A stretch of 64,000 bases of DNA, taken from contig CAVQIB010000003.1 in the NCBI GenBank assembly GCA_963712435.1, forward strand, positions 372,001-436,000, given 5' to 3'. Positions 47,088-56,420 of the stretch are shown here, in pieces. Made by a program: the position numbers and the translations under genes. A model generated the notes under the pieces. It was given only the letters and a program-made list of their open reading frames with translations. It was not told the origin of the DNA and did not search any database. Position 1 is the stretch's first letter. Each line of letters opens with the position of its first letter. The stretch is from Rhodoplanes sp963712435. Lineage in GTDB: Bacteria; Pseudomonadota; Alphaproteobacteria; Rhizobiales; Xanthobacteraceae.

Positions 47088-48296
47088 ATGACTGGAGCCT
47101 TTATCCCGTACGGCGTCTACTGGTCGACCCCGTTCGCCAAATGGCAGGGCGCGCTCGCCAACCTGCACAGCCTCAAGCTCGCGGCGCGCACCGGCAAGGC
47201 GGCCCTGGAGGCGAAGAAGTTCCCGCAGGCGGCGATCGACCTCGCCATTCTCGGCGTCACCAATCCGCAGAAGAGCAGCTTCTACGGGCTGCCCTGGGTG
47301 ACGGCCATGATGGGGCTGGAGAACGTCACCGGCCCGACGGTGCAGCAGGCCTGCGCCACCAGCGCGCGCGCGCTGCAGATGGCGGCGCAGGAGGTGGCGG
47401 CCAGGACCGCCGGTTGCGCGCTCGTCGTCACGACCGACCGCATGTCGAACGGCCCGGTCGTCTATTATCCCGATCCGGCCGCGCCGGGCGGCCAAGGCGT
47501 CAGCGAATCGTGGACGCTCGACAATTTCGCCCTGGATCCGCATGCCGGCAACGCGATGGTGGACACCGCCGAGAACGCGGCGCGGCGCTACCAGGTCACC
47601 ACGGAACAGCAGCACGAGGTGGTGCTGCACCGCTATCGGCAGTACGAGGATGCGATCGCCGACGACCGCGCCTTCCAGCGCCGCTACATGGTGGATGTCC
47701 CGATCACGGACGGGAGCTTCCGCAAGCAGCTCGGCGTGCTGGCGGCCGACGAAGGCGTGTTCGCGACCTCGCCGGACAAGCTTGCCAAGCTCAAGCCGGT
47801 CAAGCCCGGCGGGACCGTCACCTTCGCGAGCCAGACCCATCCGGCCGACGGCAATGCCGGCGTGATCGTGACGACGCGCGAGCGCGCCCGCGACACCGCC
47901 GCCAATCCCGCGGTCGAGATCGAGCTGCTCGGATTCGGCATGGCGCGCACCGAGAAAGGCCACATGCCGATGGCGGTCGCGCCGTCCTGCCGGGCCGCGC
48001 TCGACGCGGCCGGCCTTGCGATCGGCGATGTCGACGCGGTGAAAATGCACAATCCTTTCGCGGTGAATGATATCGTCTTCGCCAAGGAGACGGGGTTTCC
48101 GCTCGAGCGGATGAACAATTACGGCTGCTCGCTCGTCTGGGGCCACCCGCAAGGACCGACCGGCATGCGCAGCGTGATCGAGATGATCGAAGAACTCGCG
48201 CTGCGCGGCGGCGGGGTCGGTCTATTCGGGGGCTGCGCCGCCGGCGATTCCGGCATGGCGCTCGTCCTGCGCGTGAGCGATGCAAAGGGCGCCTGA
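47088..48296 (+). CDS. Acetyl-CoA acyltransferase (thiolase)
   Basis: A 402-residue thiolase. The nucleophilic Cys is in VQQACATSARALQMAA (about residue 90). The active-site His is in KMHNPFAVND, where classical thiolases read GHP or NEAFA-like. The second Cys is in GGCAAGDSGMALVL. Divergence at NPFAVND places it in a subgroup of acyl or aryl beta-keto thiolases rather than AtoB. The start is an ATG at 47088 with AAGGAAGAC before it. It would cleave the 3-ketoacyl-CoA made by the preceding enzyme. Confidence 0.88.
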   Translation: MTGAFIPYGVYWSTPFAKWQGALANLHSLKLAARTGKAALEAKKFPQAAIDLAILGVTNPQKSSFYGLPWVTAMMGLENVTGPTVQQACATSARALQMAAQEVAARTAGCALVVTTDRMSNGPVVYYPDPAAPGGQGVSESWTLDNFALDPHAGNAMVDTAENAARRYQVTTEQQHEVVLHRYRQYEDAIADDRAFQRRYMVDVPITDGSFRKQLGVLAADEGVFATSPDKLAKLKPVKPGGTVTFASQTHPADGNAGVIVTTRERARDTAANPAVEIELLGFGMARTEKGHMPMAVAPSCRAALDAAGLAIGDVDAVKMHNPFAVNDIVFAKETGFPLERMNNYGCSLVWGHPQGPTGMRSVIEMIEELALRGGGVGLFGGCAAGDSGMALVLRVSDAKGA

Positions 48297-48557
48297 GCAG
48301 CGCGGGCTGGTAACGGACGGAGGCGAGGACAGGACGCTTGGTTGCGACGACACGAAACGCGGAGGACGCGATGGAGACGCGGCTCGGAACGGATGCGCCT
48401 TGACCCGTGCGGACGCGGCTCGCTTCGGTTATCGTGATGCGGATAGATACGATTGCCGGTCTGCCCGTGATGGCCGGAATGGCCGGACGGCGACGCAAAC
48501 AACAAAAAACAGAACAACGACAAAAGGAAACGAGAATGCCCCCGGGAGTGGACGATC

Positions 48558-50435
48558 ATGCCCAGTCAAGCGCAGCTTGCGCATGCCGATGTTTCGCCGG
48601 CCGACGCGCCGGTGCGATCGATCGATTTCGCGCCGGTCGACCTGATACGAACCGACGGCCCGCACGGGACGGTGTTGCTGCGCACGAGGGCGTCTCTCTC
48701 CCCGCATGAGCCCTCGCTGGTGCGCGTGTTCCGCGCCGCGGTCGAGACCGCGCCGTCGCGCGTATTCCTCGCCGAGCGCCGCGGCGACGGGTGGCGGACG
48801 ATCACCTATGAGGAGGCGCGCAGGGACGTCGACGCGATTGCAGCCGCGCTGATCGAGCGCGGCCTGTCGGCCGAGCGCCCCGTGATGATCCTGTCCGGCA
48901 ATGCGATCGATCACGCTTTGCTCATGCTCGGCGCGATGAGCGCCGGCGTTCCGGCCGCGCCGATCTCGGCGGCCTATTCGCTGCAGAGCCAGGACCACCA
49001 GAACCTCAAATACATCTGCGACCTGCTCGACCCCGGTCTCGTCTATGTCGCCGATACCGCCCCATTCGCCAAGGCGCTCGCCGCGCTCGATCTGTCGCGC
49101 GCCGAACTCGTCGCAAGCGCCAACGGGGCCAATCTCGACGGCGTCAAGCCGCTCGCGGCGCTCACCGCATCCCGCCCGGGACCGGCCCTCGAAGCGAGCG
49201 TCGGCGGAATTACGCCGGACACGATCGCGAAAATCCTGTTCACCTCGGGCTCGACCGGGCTGCCCAAGGGCGTGATCAACACGCACAAGATGCTCACCGC
49301 GAACCAGCAGGCGATCGTCCAGGTCTGGCCGTTCCTGCAGGATCAGCCGCTGGTGCTCGCCGACTGGCTGCCGTGGAACCACACGTTCGGCGGCAACCAC
49401 AACTTCAACATGGTGCTGCGCAACGCCGGCACGCTGTATATCGACGCCGGCAAGCCGGTGCCGGCGCTGGTCGGGGAGACCGTGCGCAACCTGTCCGAAG
49501 TCTCTCCCACCGTCTATTTCAACGTGCCGGCGGGCTATGCCGCGCTCCTGCCCTATCTCGAAAGGGACGACGCCCTGGCGCGCACGTTCTTCTCCCAGCT
49601 GCGGCTCATCTTCTACGCGGCGGCCGCGCTCCCGCAGGATTTGTGGACGCGGCTCGAAACGGTGGCCGCGCGCACGACCGGCGAGCGCATCCCCATGACC
49701 GCGTCCTGGGGCGGCACCGAGACGGCCCCGCTCTCGACGTCAGCGCATTTCCTGATCGACCGCGCCGGGGTGATCGGCGTGCCGGTGCCGGGCGTCGAGC
49801 TGAAGCTCGTGCCGACCGAGGCGAAGGTCGAGGTGCGCGTGCGCGGACCGAACGTCACGCCCGGCTACTGGAAACGCTCCGATCTCACCAATGCGGCGTT
49901 CGACGAGGAGGGCTTCTATCGCCCGGGCGACGCGGTGCGCTTCGCCGATCCGATGGACCCCGCCAAGGGGCTCGTGTTCGACGGCCGGCTCGCCGAGGAC
50001 TTCAAGCTCACGACCGGCACCTGGGTGCATGTCGGATCGCTGCGAATCGGCGCCATCGGCGCCTGCTCGCCGGTGCTCCAGGACGCCATCGTCGCCGGCG
50101 CCGACCGCGAATTCGTCGGCCTTCTCGCCTGGCTCAACGTGGCCGGCTGCCAGGCGCTGCTCGGCGCCGACGCGCCCGCGTCCGCCGCGGAGTTCGCCCG
50201 CCATCCGCGCGTGCGCGAACACGTCGCCGGTGCGGTCGCACGCTGGAACGAGGAGCACGGCAGTTCGAGCACGCGCATCCGGCGCATCCTGCTGTTCGCC
50301 GACGCGCCGTCGATCGACGCCAACGAGATCACCGACAAGGGCTACATCAACCAGCGGCGCGCGCTCGAGCGCCGCAAGGCCGATGTCGAGCGGCTCTACC
50401 GCACGACGCCTGGGCCCGAGGTGATGGTGATCTGA
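48558..50435 (+). CDS. Acyl/aryl-CoA ligase, feruloyl-CoA synthase-like
   Basis: An ANL-superfamily AMP-forming ligase, intact at 625 residues. The P-loop-like motif is LFTSGSTGLPKGVINTH (about residue 227). The core includes MTASWGGTETAPLST and RPGDAVRFADP, with FDGRLAEDFKLTTGTWVHVG. The C-terminal catalytic Lys is in NEITDKGYINQRRALERR. The N-terminus (VRSIDFAPVDLIRTDGPHG) matches proteins annotated as feruloyl-CoA synthases. It activates the acid substrate to a CoA ester and completes the pathway with the dehydrogenase, hydratase and thiolase. 260 bp of gene-free DNA separates it from the thiolase, so it may have its own promoter. Confidence 0.87.
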   Translation: MPSQAQLAHADVSPADAPVRSIDFAPVDLIRTDGPHGTVLLRTRASLSPHEPSLVRVFRAAVETAPSRVFLAERRGDGWRTITYEEARRDVDAIAAALIERGLSAERPVMILSGNAIDHALLMLGAMSAGVPAAPISAAYSLQSQDHQNLKYICDLLDPGLVYVADTAPFAKALAALDLSRAELVASANGANLDGVKPLAALTASRPGPALEASVGGITPDTIAKILFTSGSTGLPKGVINTHKMLTANQQAIVQVWPFLQDQPLVLADWLPWNHTFGGNHNFNMVLRNAGTLYIDAGKPVPALVGETVRNLSEVSPTVYFNVPAGYAALLPYLERDDALARTFFSQLRLIFYAAAALPQDLWTRLETVAARTTGERIPMTASWGGTETAPLSTSAHFLIDRAGVIGVPVPGVELKLVPTEAKVEVRVRGPNVTPGYWKRSDLTNAAFDEEGFYRPGDAVRFADPMDPAKGLVFDGRLAEDFKLTTGTWVHVGSLRIGAIGACSPVLQDAIVAGADREFVGLLAWLNVAGCQALLGADAPASAAEFARHPRVREHVAGAVARWNEEHGSSSTRIRRILLFADAPSIDANEITDKGYINQRRALERRKADVERLYRTTPGPEVMVI

Positions 50436-50489
50436 CACGAGCCCGCGTCACGCCCGCCTTGGCGATGGCTATCCGGTTAGCTCAGATCA

Positions 50490-50513
50490 CACCTCTCCCG
50501 GCGGGGAGAGGTG
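50490..50513. terminator. Strong hairpin after the CoA ligase, candidate terminator or repeat
   Basis: CACCTCTCCC-GGCG-GGGAGAGGTG is a perfect 10-bp stem with a 4-base loop, 55 bp past the ligase stop. No T-run follows, so it is not a classical intrinsic terminator. Similar CCTCTCCCC palindromes recur in Hyphomicrobiales genomes, and the hairpins near 22.8 kb are comparable, so a REP-type repeat is equally likely. Confidence 0.5.
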
Positions 50514-50653
50514 AAGCTGAACCGTTGCTCGCGTGCCGCCGCCTCGAGAAGTCGCTCGTTAACAAGCCGGTTTGAGCGGTGACGGGGTCGCAATCCGGGA
50601 GATTGCTCCCGACATTGAAGGAAATTCGCGGCAGCCGAGCGAGAGGACGCGCA

Positions 50654-51127
50654 ATGGTCAAGAATACGATTTGCTTATGGTACGACAAAGAAGCCGAGGC
50701 CGCTGCGCGCTTCTATGCCGAGACCTTTCCCGACAGCGCTGTCGTCGCCGTTCACCGTGCGCCCAGCGACTATCCATCCGGCAAGAAGGGCGATGTGTTG
50801 ACGGTCGAGTTCACGGTCGCCGGCGTGCCCTGTATCGGCCTCAATGGTGGGCCCGCGTTCAAGCATAACGAAGCGTTTTCCTTTCAGATCGCCACCGACG
50901 ATCAGGAGGAGACCGACCGCTACTGGAACGCGATCGTGGGCAATGGCGGCCAGGAGAGCGAGTGCGGCTGGTGCAAAGATAGATGGGGCGTCTCCTGGCA
51001 AATCACGCCGCGCGTGTTGACGGAGGCGCTGGCGGCAGGCGGCGATGAAGCAAAGCGCGCGTTCGATGCGATGATGGGCATGAAGAAGATCGACGTCGCC
51101 GCGATCAAGGCGGCGCGGCGCGGCTGA
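50654..51127 (+). CDS. VOC-family protein, PhnB-like
   Basis: A 157-residue glyoxalase/bleomycin-resistance fold protein of the PhnB (3-demethylubiquinone methyltransferase-like) subgroup: ICLWYDKEAEAAARFYAETF, FTVAGVPCIGLNGGPAFKHN, then ECGWCKDRWGVSWQITP. It ends with FDAMMGMKKIDVAAIKAA. The start ATG is at 50654; the frame is open from 50579. The biochemical role of this subgroup is generally unknown. It stands alone between two unrelated units. Confidence 0.88.
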   Translation: MVKNTICLWYDKEAEAAARFYAETFPDSAVVAVHRAPSDYPSGKKGDVLTVEFTVAGVPCIGLNGGPAFKHNEAFSFQIATDDQEETDRYWNAIVGNGGQESECGWCKDRWGVSWQITPRVLTEALAAGGDEAKRAFDAMMGMKKIDVAAIKAARRG

Positions 51128-51248
51128 CGTTCCCCGGAGAGAGGTCCGCACAGGGGACAACCGCAGCCCCACCTCGGGCTGCGAGGCGCACGGCTGCCGG
51201 GCGCCAAACGACCTTGACCACTCCGTAGTCAGCTCCCAACCAAGCCCC

Positions 51249-52961
51249 TCACTCCCCCGCCGGCCGCTCCGAGGTCAGCGCTGCGCGGTAGAGCGCCTCG
51301 GCGTCGGAGCGCAGCTCGCGGCGCGAGGCGTCGCGCGAATAGAACATGTGCCCGCCGCCATACACCGCGAGCCTCGCCCGCTCGGGCGATCCGTAGACGG
51401 GGAGCTGATCGAGGATGAGCTTGTTGGCGTAATACGGGGTCACGAGATCGCTCGCGCCATGCGCGACCAGCACATGCGTGCGCCAGTCGCTTGCCAGCAC
51501 CGTGCGCAGATCGTCCACCGCGTGGACGGCGGCGCGGCCGCGGCCCCAGTTCCAGCGCGAACCCACCTCGCCGTTGAGCAGGCGGTAGGGCTGGTCGGGC
51601 CGCCAGTTCAGCATGCCTTGGTAAAGGCCGGTCATGGCCGAGACGAGCGGGGCGCGGGTGGCGTCGAGGACGGGGTCGGCGAAGCTCGACTGCGCCGCCG
51701 AGGGATTCGGGTCGAACGCCGTCACGGTCGCATCATAGGCGCTGCCGACAAGGCCGCGCGTGCGGTAGAGCTCGCGCTGGAAGGTTCCGCTGTCGACCCG
51801 CCCGCCGAGCCGCTCGACCAGCGCCGGGTCGAGCCCGGTGAGCGCGGCGACCCGGGCCGAGATGCGCTTCACCGCGGCCTGGTCGCGTTCCCCGCGCATC
51901 AGATCGGCGAGATATTCGCCCGCCGCGTAGTTTTCCGCGGCCGCGAGCGCGGCCCGATCGAAGCCGCCGTTCAGTTCGCGCGCGGTCGCCGCCATCGACG
52001 GCAGATTGGCGACATAGGACAAGGGCGCATGGCGGCGTTGCCCCAGGCTCGCGAAATCGATCACCGGCGAAACGAGCACGAGCCCGCGCACGCCGACGCC
52101 CTGGTGCTGTTCGAGCGCGCGCTCGACCTTCAGCGCGCGCAGCCCGCCGTAACTCTCGCCGACGAGGAATTTCGGCGCGCCTTGGCGGCCGTTCTGGTCG
52201 ATCCATTTGCGGATGAAGACGGCGAGCGCCTCTGCGTCCCCGTCGACCGACCAGATGTTGCGCCGCGACTCGTCCCCGCCGACCAGCCGGCTGTAGCCCG
52301 TCCCGGGCGGATCGATGAAGACAAGGTCGGTGAAATCGAGCCAGGTCTCCGCATTGGGAACGAGCGCGGCCGACCCCGATGCGGTGATGCGGTCGAACGG
52401 CAGCCGCCAGGGCCCGAGCGCGCCGATATTGAGGTAGGCGGACGCCGCGCCCGGCCCGCCGTTGAACACGAAGGTCACCGGGCGTCCGGCCGGCGCATCG
52501 CCGACGGTATAGGCGATATAGGCGACCTCGGCCTCGAGCTTTCCGCCTTCGCCGTCGAACAGCGGAATTGATCCGGCGGTCGCCTTGAAGCGCAGCGTGC
52601 GTCCGGGGAGAGCGAGCGTGTGGTCGGTGGTCGCGTCGGCCGGCAGCTTGCGGGTGGTCTCCGCGCCGCGATCCCGACCGGCCGGCTGCTGGACCGTCTC
52701 CGTCGGCGGGGCCGGCCGACCGGCATCGGCGGCAGGCGCGGCGGCGCGGTCGGCCTCCCCCGGGTGCGAACTCGGGCGCTCGGCGGCCGGAGGCGGCGCA
52801 GTCGGCCGCCTCGCTTCGCTCGGAGGTTGCGCCTGCCGCTGCGCCTGCGGAAAGGCCGGCGCGCTGGCGCCGATGGCGAGCCCGCCGGCGGCCACGCCGA
52901 GCACGAGCGCATGGACGAGTCGACGCAGGGGCGAAAAGGAATCGTTCAATCTGCGGGTCAT
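51249..52961 (-). CDS. Serine carboxypeptidase-like (S10) exported peptidase
   Basis: 570 residues from the ATG at 52961. The signal peptide contains LVHALVLGVAAGGLAIGASA and is followed by a Pro/Ala-rich linker to about residue 100. The alpha/beta-hydrolase part has FVFNGGPGAASAY (oxyanion region) and FIDPPGTGYS. The nucleophile Ser is in FLVGESYGGLRA, Asp in GASDLVTPYY and His in GGGHMFYSR, so the triad is complete. It probably trims C-terminal residues of peptides in the periplasm. The open frame continues upstream to 53741 but has no family homology there. Confidence 0.88.
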   Translation of the reverse strand: MTRRLNDSFSPLRRLVHALVLGVAAGGLAIGASAPAFPQAQRQAQPPSEARRPTAPPPAAERPSSHPGEADRAAAPAADAGRPAPPTETVQQPAGRDRGAETTRKLPADATTDHTLALPGRTLRFKATAGSIPLFDGEGGKLEAEVAYIAYTVGDAPAGRPVTFVFNGGPGAASAYLNIGALGPWRLPFDRITASGSAALVPNAETWLDFTDLVFIDPPGTGYSRLVGGDESRRNIWSVDGDAEALAVFIRKWIDQNGRQGAPKFLVGESYGGLRALKVERALEQHQGVGVRGLVLVSPVIDFASLGQRRHAPLSYVANLPSMAATARELNGGFDRAALAAAENYAAGEYLADLMRGERDQAAVKRISARVAALTGLDPALVERLGGRVDSGTFQRELYRTRGLVGSAYDATVTAFDPNPSAAQSSFADPVLDATRAPLVSAMTGLYQGMLNWRPDQPYRLLNGEVGSRWNWGRGRAAVHAVDDLRTVLASDWRTHVLVAHGASDLVTPYYANKLILDQLPVYGSPERARLAVYGGGHMFYSRDASRRELRSDAEALYRAALTSERPAGE

Positions 52962-53155
52962 GGTCCGTTCAACGATAAAGGCGCGCCCGGCGTTCCGGGC
53001 GGGTTCCGAAGGCCTCATTCGCACCCAATTGTGTCGCTCTCGCGGGAGGGTTGTCGGCCGCGTTGTCGCGCCGCCCGAGCTGACTGCCCTGCCGGCCGAG
53101 TCGCCGATTCTGCCCGCTCGAGCCACACCCGGCCTGAGGCCGGCGCGGCTTGATC

Positions 53156-53674
53156 TCAGGCCGGTTGCGGCTTGTTCGCCTGCCGCTTCGGCGGCTGTCT
53201 GGCCGGGCGCTCGGGCTCGGCGCCGGGGGCACGCTCGATCGAAACAAGCCGGCCGCGGACAAACCGGTAGATGCCGGCCCGCTCGGTCCCGAGAAAGGTC
53301 ATCGCCACGGCGCGCTCGCCGCGCTCGTTTTTCGTGATGTCGGCCGCCTGCGGCGCGCCCAGCGCCTGCACGACCTGGCACTCCGTCATGTCGAGACCGA
53401 CCCCGCGTGCGGGCGCCGCCGGCTCGCCGTCGCCTGCCGGCGCCGAACCGGCGCATGCGCCTTGCGCATCGACGAGGTCGGCCGCCGTCACCGGCCGCGT
53501 GGTGTTGACCGACGCCTCGTTGAAGGCATTCGCATTCGTCGGAATGAACGTGCTTGCCGAAGGCAGTTTGACGTCGGCGAGGCCCGGCATATTGGAGCAC
53601 GCGCCTCCGACCAAGGCGGTCGCCGCCATGCTTGCAAATAGCGCCCGACGCCGTCTCCGACCCGGTTTTCGCAT
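53156..53674 (-). CDS. Exported small protein of unknown function, possible lipoprotein
   Basis: 172 residues from MRKPGRRRRRALFASMAATA. The signal sequence ends ALVGGACSN, a weak lipobox. The middle has VTAADLVDAQGACAG, and the conserved-looking core DMTECQVVQALGAP with RAVAMTFLGTERAGIYRFVRGRLVSIE. The last 25 residues are Arg/Pro/Lys-rich. The core resembles small SmpA/BamE-like folds found in Hyphomicrobiales, but I cannot assign a function. It lies upstream of the S10 gene on the same strand, separated by about 190 bp. Confidence 0.7.
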   Translation of the reverse strand: MRKPGRRRRRALFASMAATALVGGACSNMPGLADVKLPSASTFIPTNANAFNEASVNTTRPVTAADLVDAQGACAGSAPAGDGEPAAPARGVGLDMTECQVVQALGAPQAADITKNERGERAVAMTFLGTERAGIYRFVRGRLVSIERAPGAEPERPARQPPKRQANKPQPA

Positions 53675-53821
53675 GTTCAGCCCCCCGAACCGTCCTTGCG
53701 CGGGCCTCCTCATGGTCCCGCCCCGAAAACTCAACATGCAAAAACCTTAACGGAATGATACCAAAACTTCGACATCATCATAACGATTGACCGGGCGCCC
53801 CGCGCGCGAACCCGATTTCCA

Positions 53822-54274
53822 TCAGCCGCGCCGCTGCCACCGGCCGCTTTCGTCGCATTGCCAATAGGTCACCTCGAAGCCGTCGGCCTTCTTGGCGCGC
53901 CACAAATCGCGCGCCTCGGCGAGCGCCTCCTCATCCGCCCCGTCGAATAAAACGACGAGCCGCTCATAGGCCTGCGCGTCCGCGGGCGGCGCGGCGCGGT
54001 CGATGAGAAAACGGACCGTCGCCCGGTTCGGATTGTCGTCATGCACGGTAAGCAGCACCGGCTGTTCGCCCGCGAGGCTTTCGCGAAAAGTGCCATGCGG
54101 CAAGAAACTGTCGTCGCGATAGGCCCACAGATGCGCATCGAGCGCTTCCACGCGCTCCTCCGAGGAGGACTGCACGACGACGCGCCAGCCGCGCGCCAGC
54201 GACTTCTCCAGCAGTTGCGGCAGCACCGCTTCGACGGGCCGGCGGTCAAGGTGGTAGAAGAGGAGTTCGGTCAT
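53822..54274 (-). CDS. holC: DNA polymerase III chi subunit
   Basis: HolC links the clamp loader to single-strand DNA binding protein. It is 150 residues, the usual length. It begins MTELLFYHLDRRPVEAVLPQ and has WAYRDDSFLPHGTF, a motif of the chi family, then EQPVLLT and ERLVVLFDG. The ending is KADGFEVTYWQCDESGRW. It follows pepA by about 160 bp on the same strand, the common alphaproteobacterial order. Confidence 0.93.
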   Translation of the reverse strand: MTELLFYHLDRRPVEAVLPQLLEKSLARGWRVVVQSSSEERVEALDAHLWAYRDDSFLPHGTFRESLAGEQPVLLTVHDDNPNRATVRFLIDRAAPPADAQAYERLVVLFDGADEEALAEARDLWRAKKADGFEVTYWQCDESGRWQRRG

Positions 54275-54432
54275 AGGCTGAGGCTACTCACGGTCTTGTC
54301 TCGGCCAGATCAGCGGCAATGGCCTTCCGGCATGCCGGAGGTCGAAAACATCCTGGAGGCGGGAGCCACAATCCACGCTCACGTCGTGACACGCTTAACA
54401 TCGACGTTGTGCACTCCGAAACCAACTCCGGC

Positions 54433-55930
54433 TCACCGCTCATAATAATCCTGAACAAAGCGGTCGAGCAGGCGCACGCCCCAGCCCGAACTCCAGCTCT
54501 TGTTGATGTCGGTCTGCGGCGAACTGAGCGCGGTGCCGGCGATATCGATATGCGCCCACGGCGTCTTGCCGACGAAACGCTGCAGAAGCTGCGCCGCGGT
54601 GATCGCCCCGCCGTGGCGGCCGCCGGTGTTCTTCATGTCGGCGAATTTCGAATCGATCAGCTTGTCGTATTCTGGCCCGAGCGGCATGCGCCAGACCCGC
54701 TCGCCGGTCGCTTGTCCCGCCTTGGCGAGCCTGTCCGCGAGCGTGTCGTCATTGGTGAACAGGCCGGCGATTTCCTGGCCGAGCGCCACCATGATCGCTC
54801 CGGTGAGCGTCGCGAGGTCGATCATCAGCTGCGGCTTGAACCGGTTCGCCGTGTAGTGGAGCACGTCGGCGAGGACGAGCCGGCCTTCCGCGTCCGTGTT
54901 GATGACCTCGACCGTCTGCCCCGACATCGTGGTCACGATGTCGCCCGGCCGCTGGGCCTTGCCGTCCGGCATGTTCTCGACGAGCCCGATGACGCCGACG
55001 GCGTTGACCTTGGCCTTGCGCGCGGCCAGCGCGTTCATCAGCCCGACCACGCAGGCGGCGCCCGCCATGTCGCCCTTCATGTCCTCCATGTTCTGCGCCG
55101 GCTTGATCGAAATGCCGCCGGTGTCGAAGCACACGCCCTTGCCGACGAAGGCGAGCGGCTTGTCGCCCTTGCGTCCGCCGTTCCAGCGCATGACCACGAC
55201 CCGGCTGTCATGCGCCGAGCCCTGGCCGACCGCGAGCAATGCGCCCATGCCGAGCTGGCGCATTTTCCGGACGTCGAGCACTTCCACTGCGACGCCGACC
55301 CGGCGGAGCGCCGTCGCCCGGCGGGCGAACGAATCGGGAAACAGCACATTGGGCGGCTCGTTGACGAGGTCGCGCGCGAGCACGACGCCATCGGCGACCG
55401 CCGCGCGGTCGACATAGGCGCGCCGCGCCGCCGCCGGATCGGCCGCGCCAAGCGTGAGCGTGACCGTATCGGGCCGCTCCTCCTCCTCCTTGCGCTTGGT
55501 CTTGTAGAGGTCGAAGCGATAGGCGCGCAGGCGCGCTCCGAGCGCGAGGTCGGCGACCGCCTCGGCGTCCATCGCGCCGGCCGGGTATTCGGCGATCATC
55601 GTGACGTCGCGCGCCGCGGACGGGGCCTTGCCTATCCCCACGCCGCCGAGCTTCAGCGAATCGTGACGGCTTCAGGTCTTTCGGCTTGCCGAGCCCGACG
55701 ACGACGAGTCGGTCGGCCTTGAGCCCGGCCGGCGCGGCAATGTCGAGCGTGGAGCCGAGCTTACCCTTGAAGCGTTCGGCCGCGGCCGCGCGCGCCAGCA
55801 GCGCGGCGGCCGAGCCGAGAACGCCACGGGTGGCCGAGCCGACCCGCAATCCGTCGTCGCAAAACACCACGAGAACGCCCTCGCTGGGCGACGCGAAGGG
55901 GCCGAACTTCACCCGAACATTGTCCGCCAT
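54433..55930 (-). CDS. pepA: Leucyl aminopeptidase (one frameshift)
   Basis: A cytosolic M17 aminopeptidase of about 499 residues. The C-terminal catalytic domain has FVGKGVCFDTGGISIKPA, MKGDMAGAA, and the signature NTDAEGRLVLADVL with metal-binding Asp and Glu. It ends GWGVRLLDRFVQDYYER. The N-terminal regulatory domain starts MADNVRVKFGPFASPSEG at 55930 and reads to KDLKPSRF. A one-base error near 55665 separates the two. Divergent from lptG, as in many relatives. Confidence 0.92.
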
Positions 55931-56420
55931 TCCTGGTCCTCGCATCGGCACTGTGGCCGCCCGGACACGGCGCCGCCAAAAGCAGCGGCTCGGTAGTGAT
56001 CCGTATCTGCAACCTTGTCATAGCATTAGTGGCCCACTCTGGTCATACTGCATCAACCTTGTCGGGCCAGCAGGGGAAGCGCGCCTTCGGAAGGCCATTT
56101 TGTGGACAGATCAAATAATTACGGTTTGACTCAAGGTGAAAGCATCCGCCGGGCCGAGCGCCGGGCGGCCAGCGAAGGGGACGATACGAGACCAGGGGCG
56201 AAGTTGAGAGCGCGGAAGTAGGCGGCTTGTTCGAGAGCGCGCGGGGGGCGCGTGAAATGGCCGGAGCAATCGACGAAATTCTGGCTAGCCAAACACGGGG
56301 CCGGGGGGTCCCGTGCGATCCGTTATTTCGGCGACTCACCGCATGCGCGCGGTCCATCCGCGCCCGCGCTCCGCGCCGAGCGGCGGCGCACGCGGCGTCG
56401 CCAAACGAGAGCGTAGGCTG
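55931..56420. other. 490-bp region between pepA and lptG lacking the expected lptF
   Basis: No convincing gene on either strand. The first 200 bp is AT-richer than the surroundings. It contains a direct repeat CAACCTTGTC at 56010-56019 and 56054-56063. It should carry divergent promoters for pepA and lptG. lptF, about 1.1 kb, normally lies here in Alphaproteobacteria. Nothing in the six frames resembles LptF. Confidence 0.6.
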
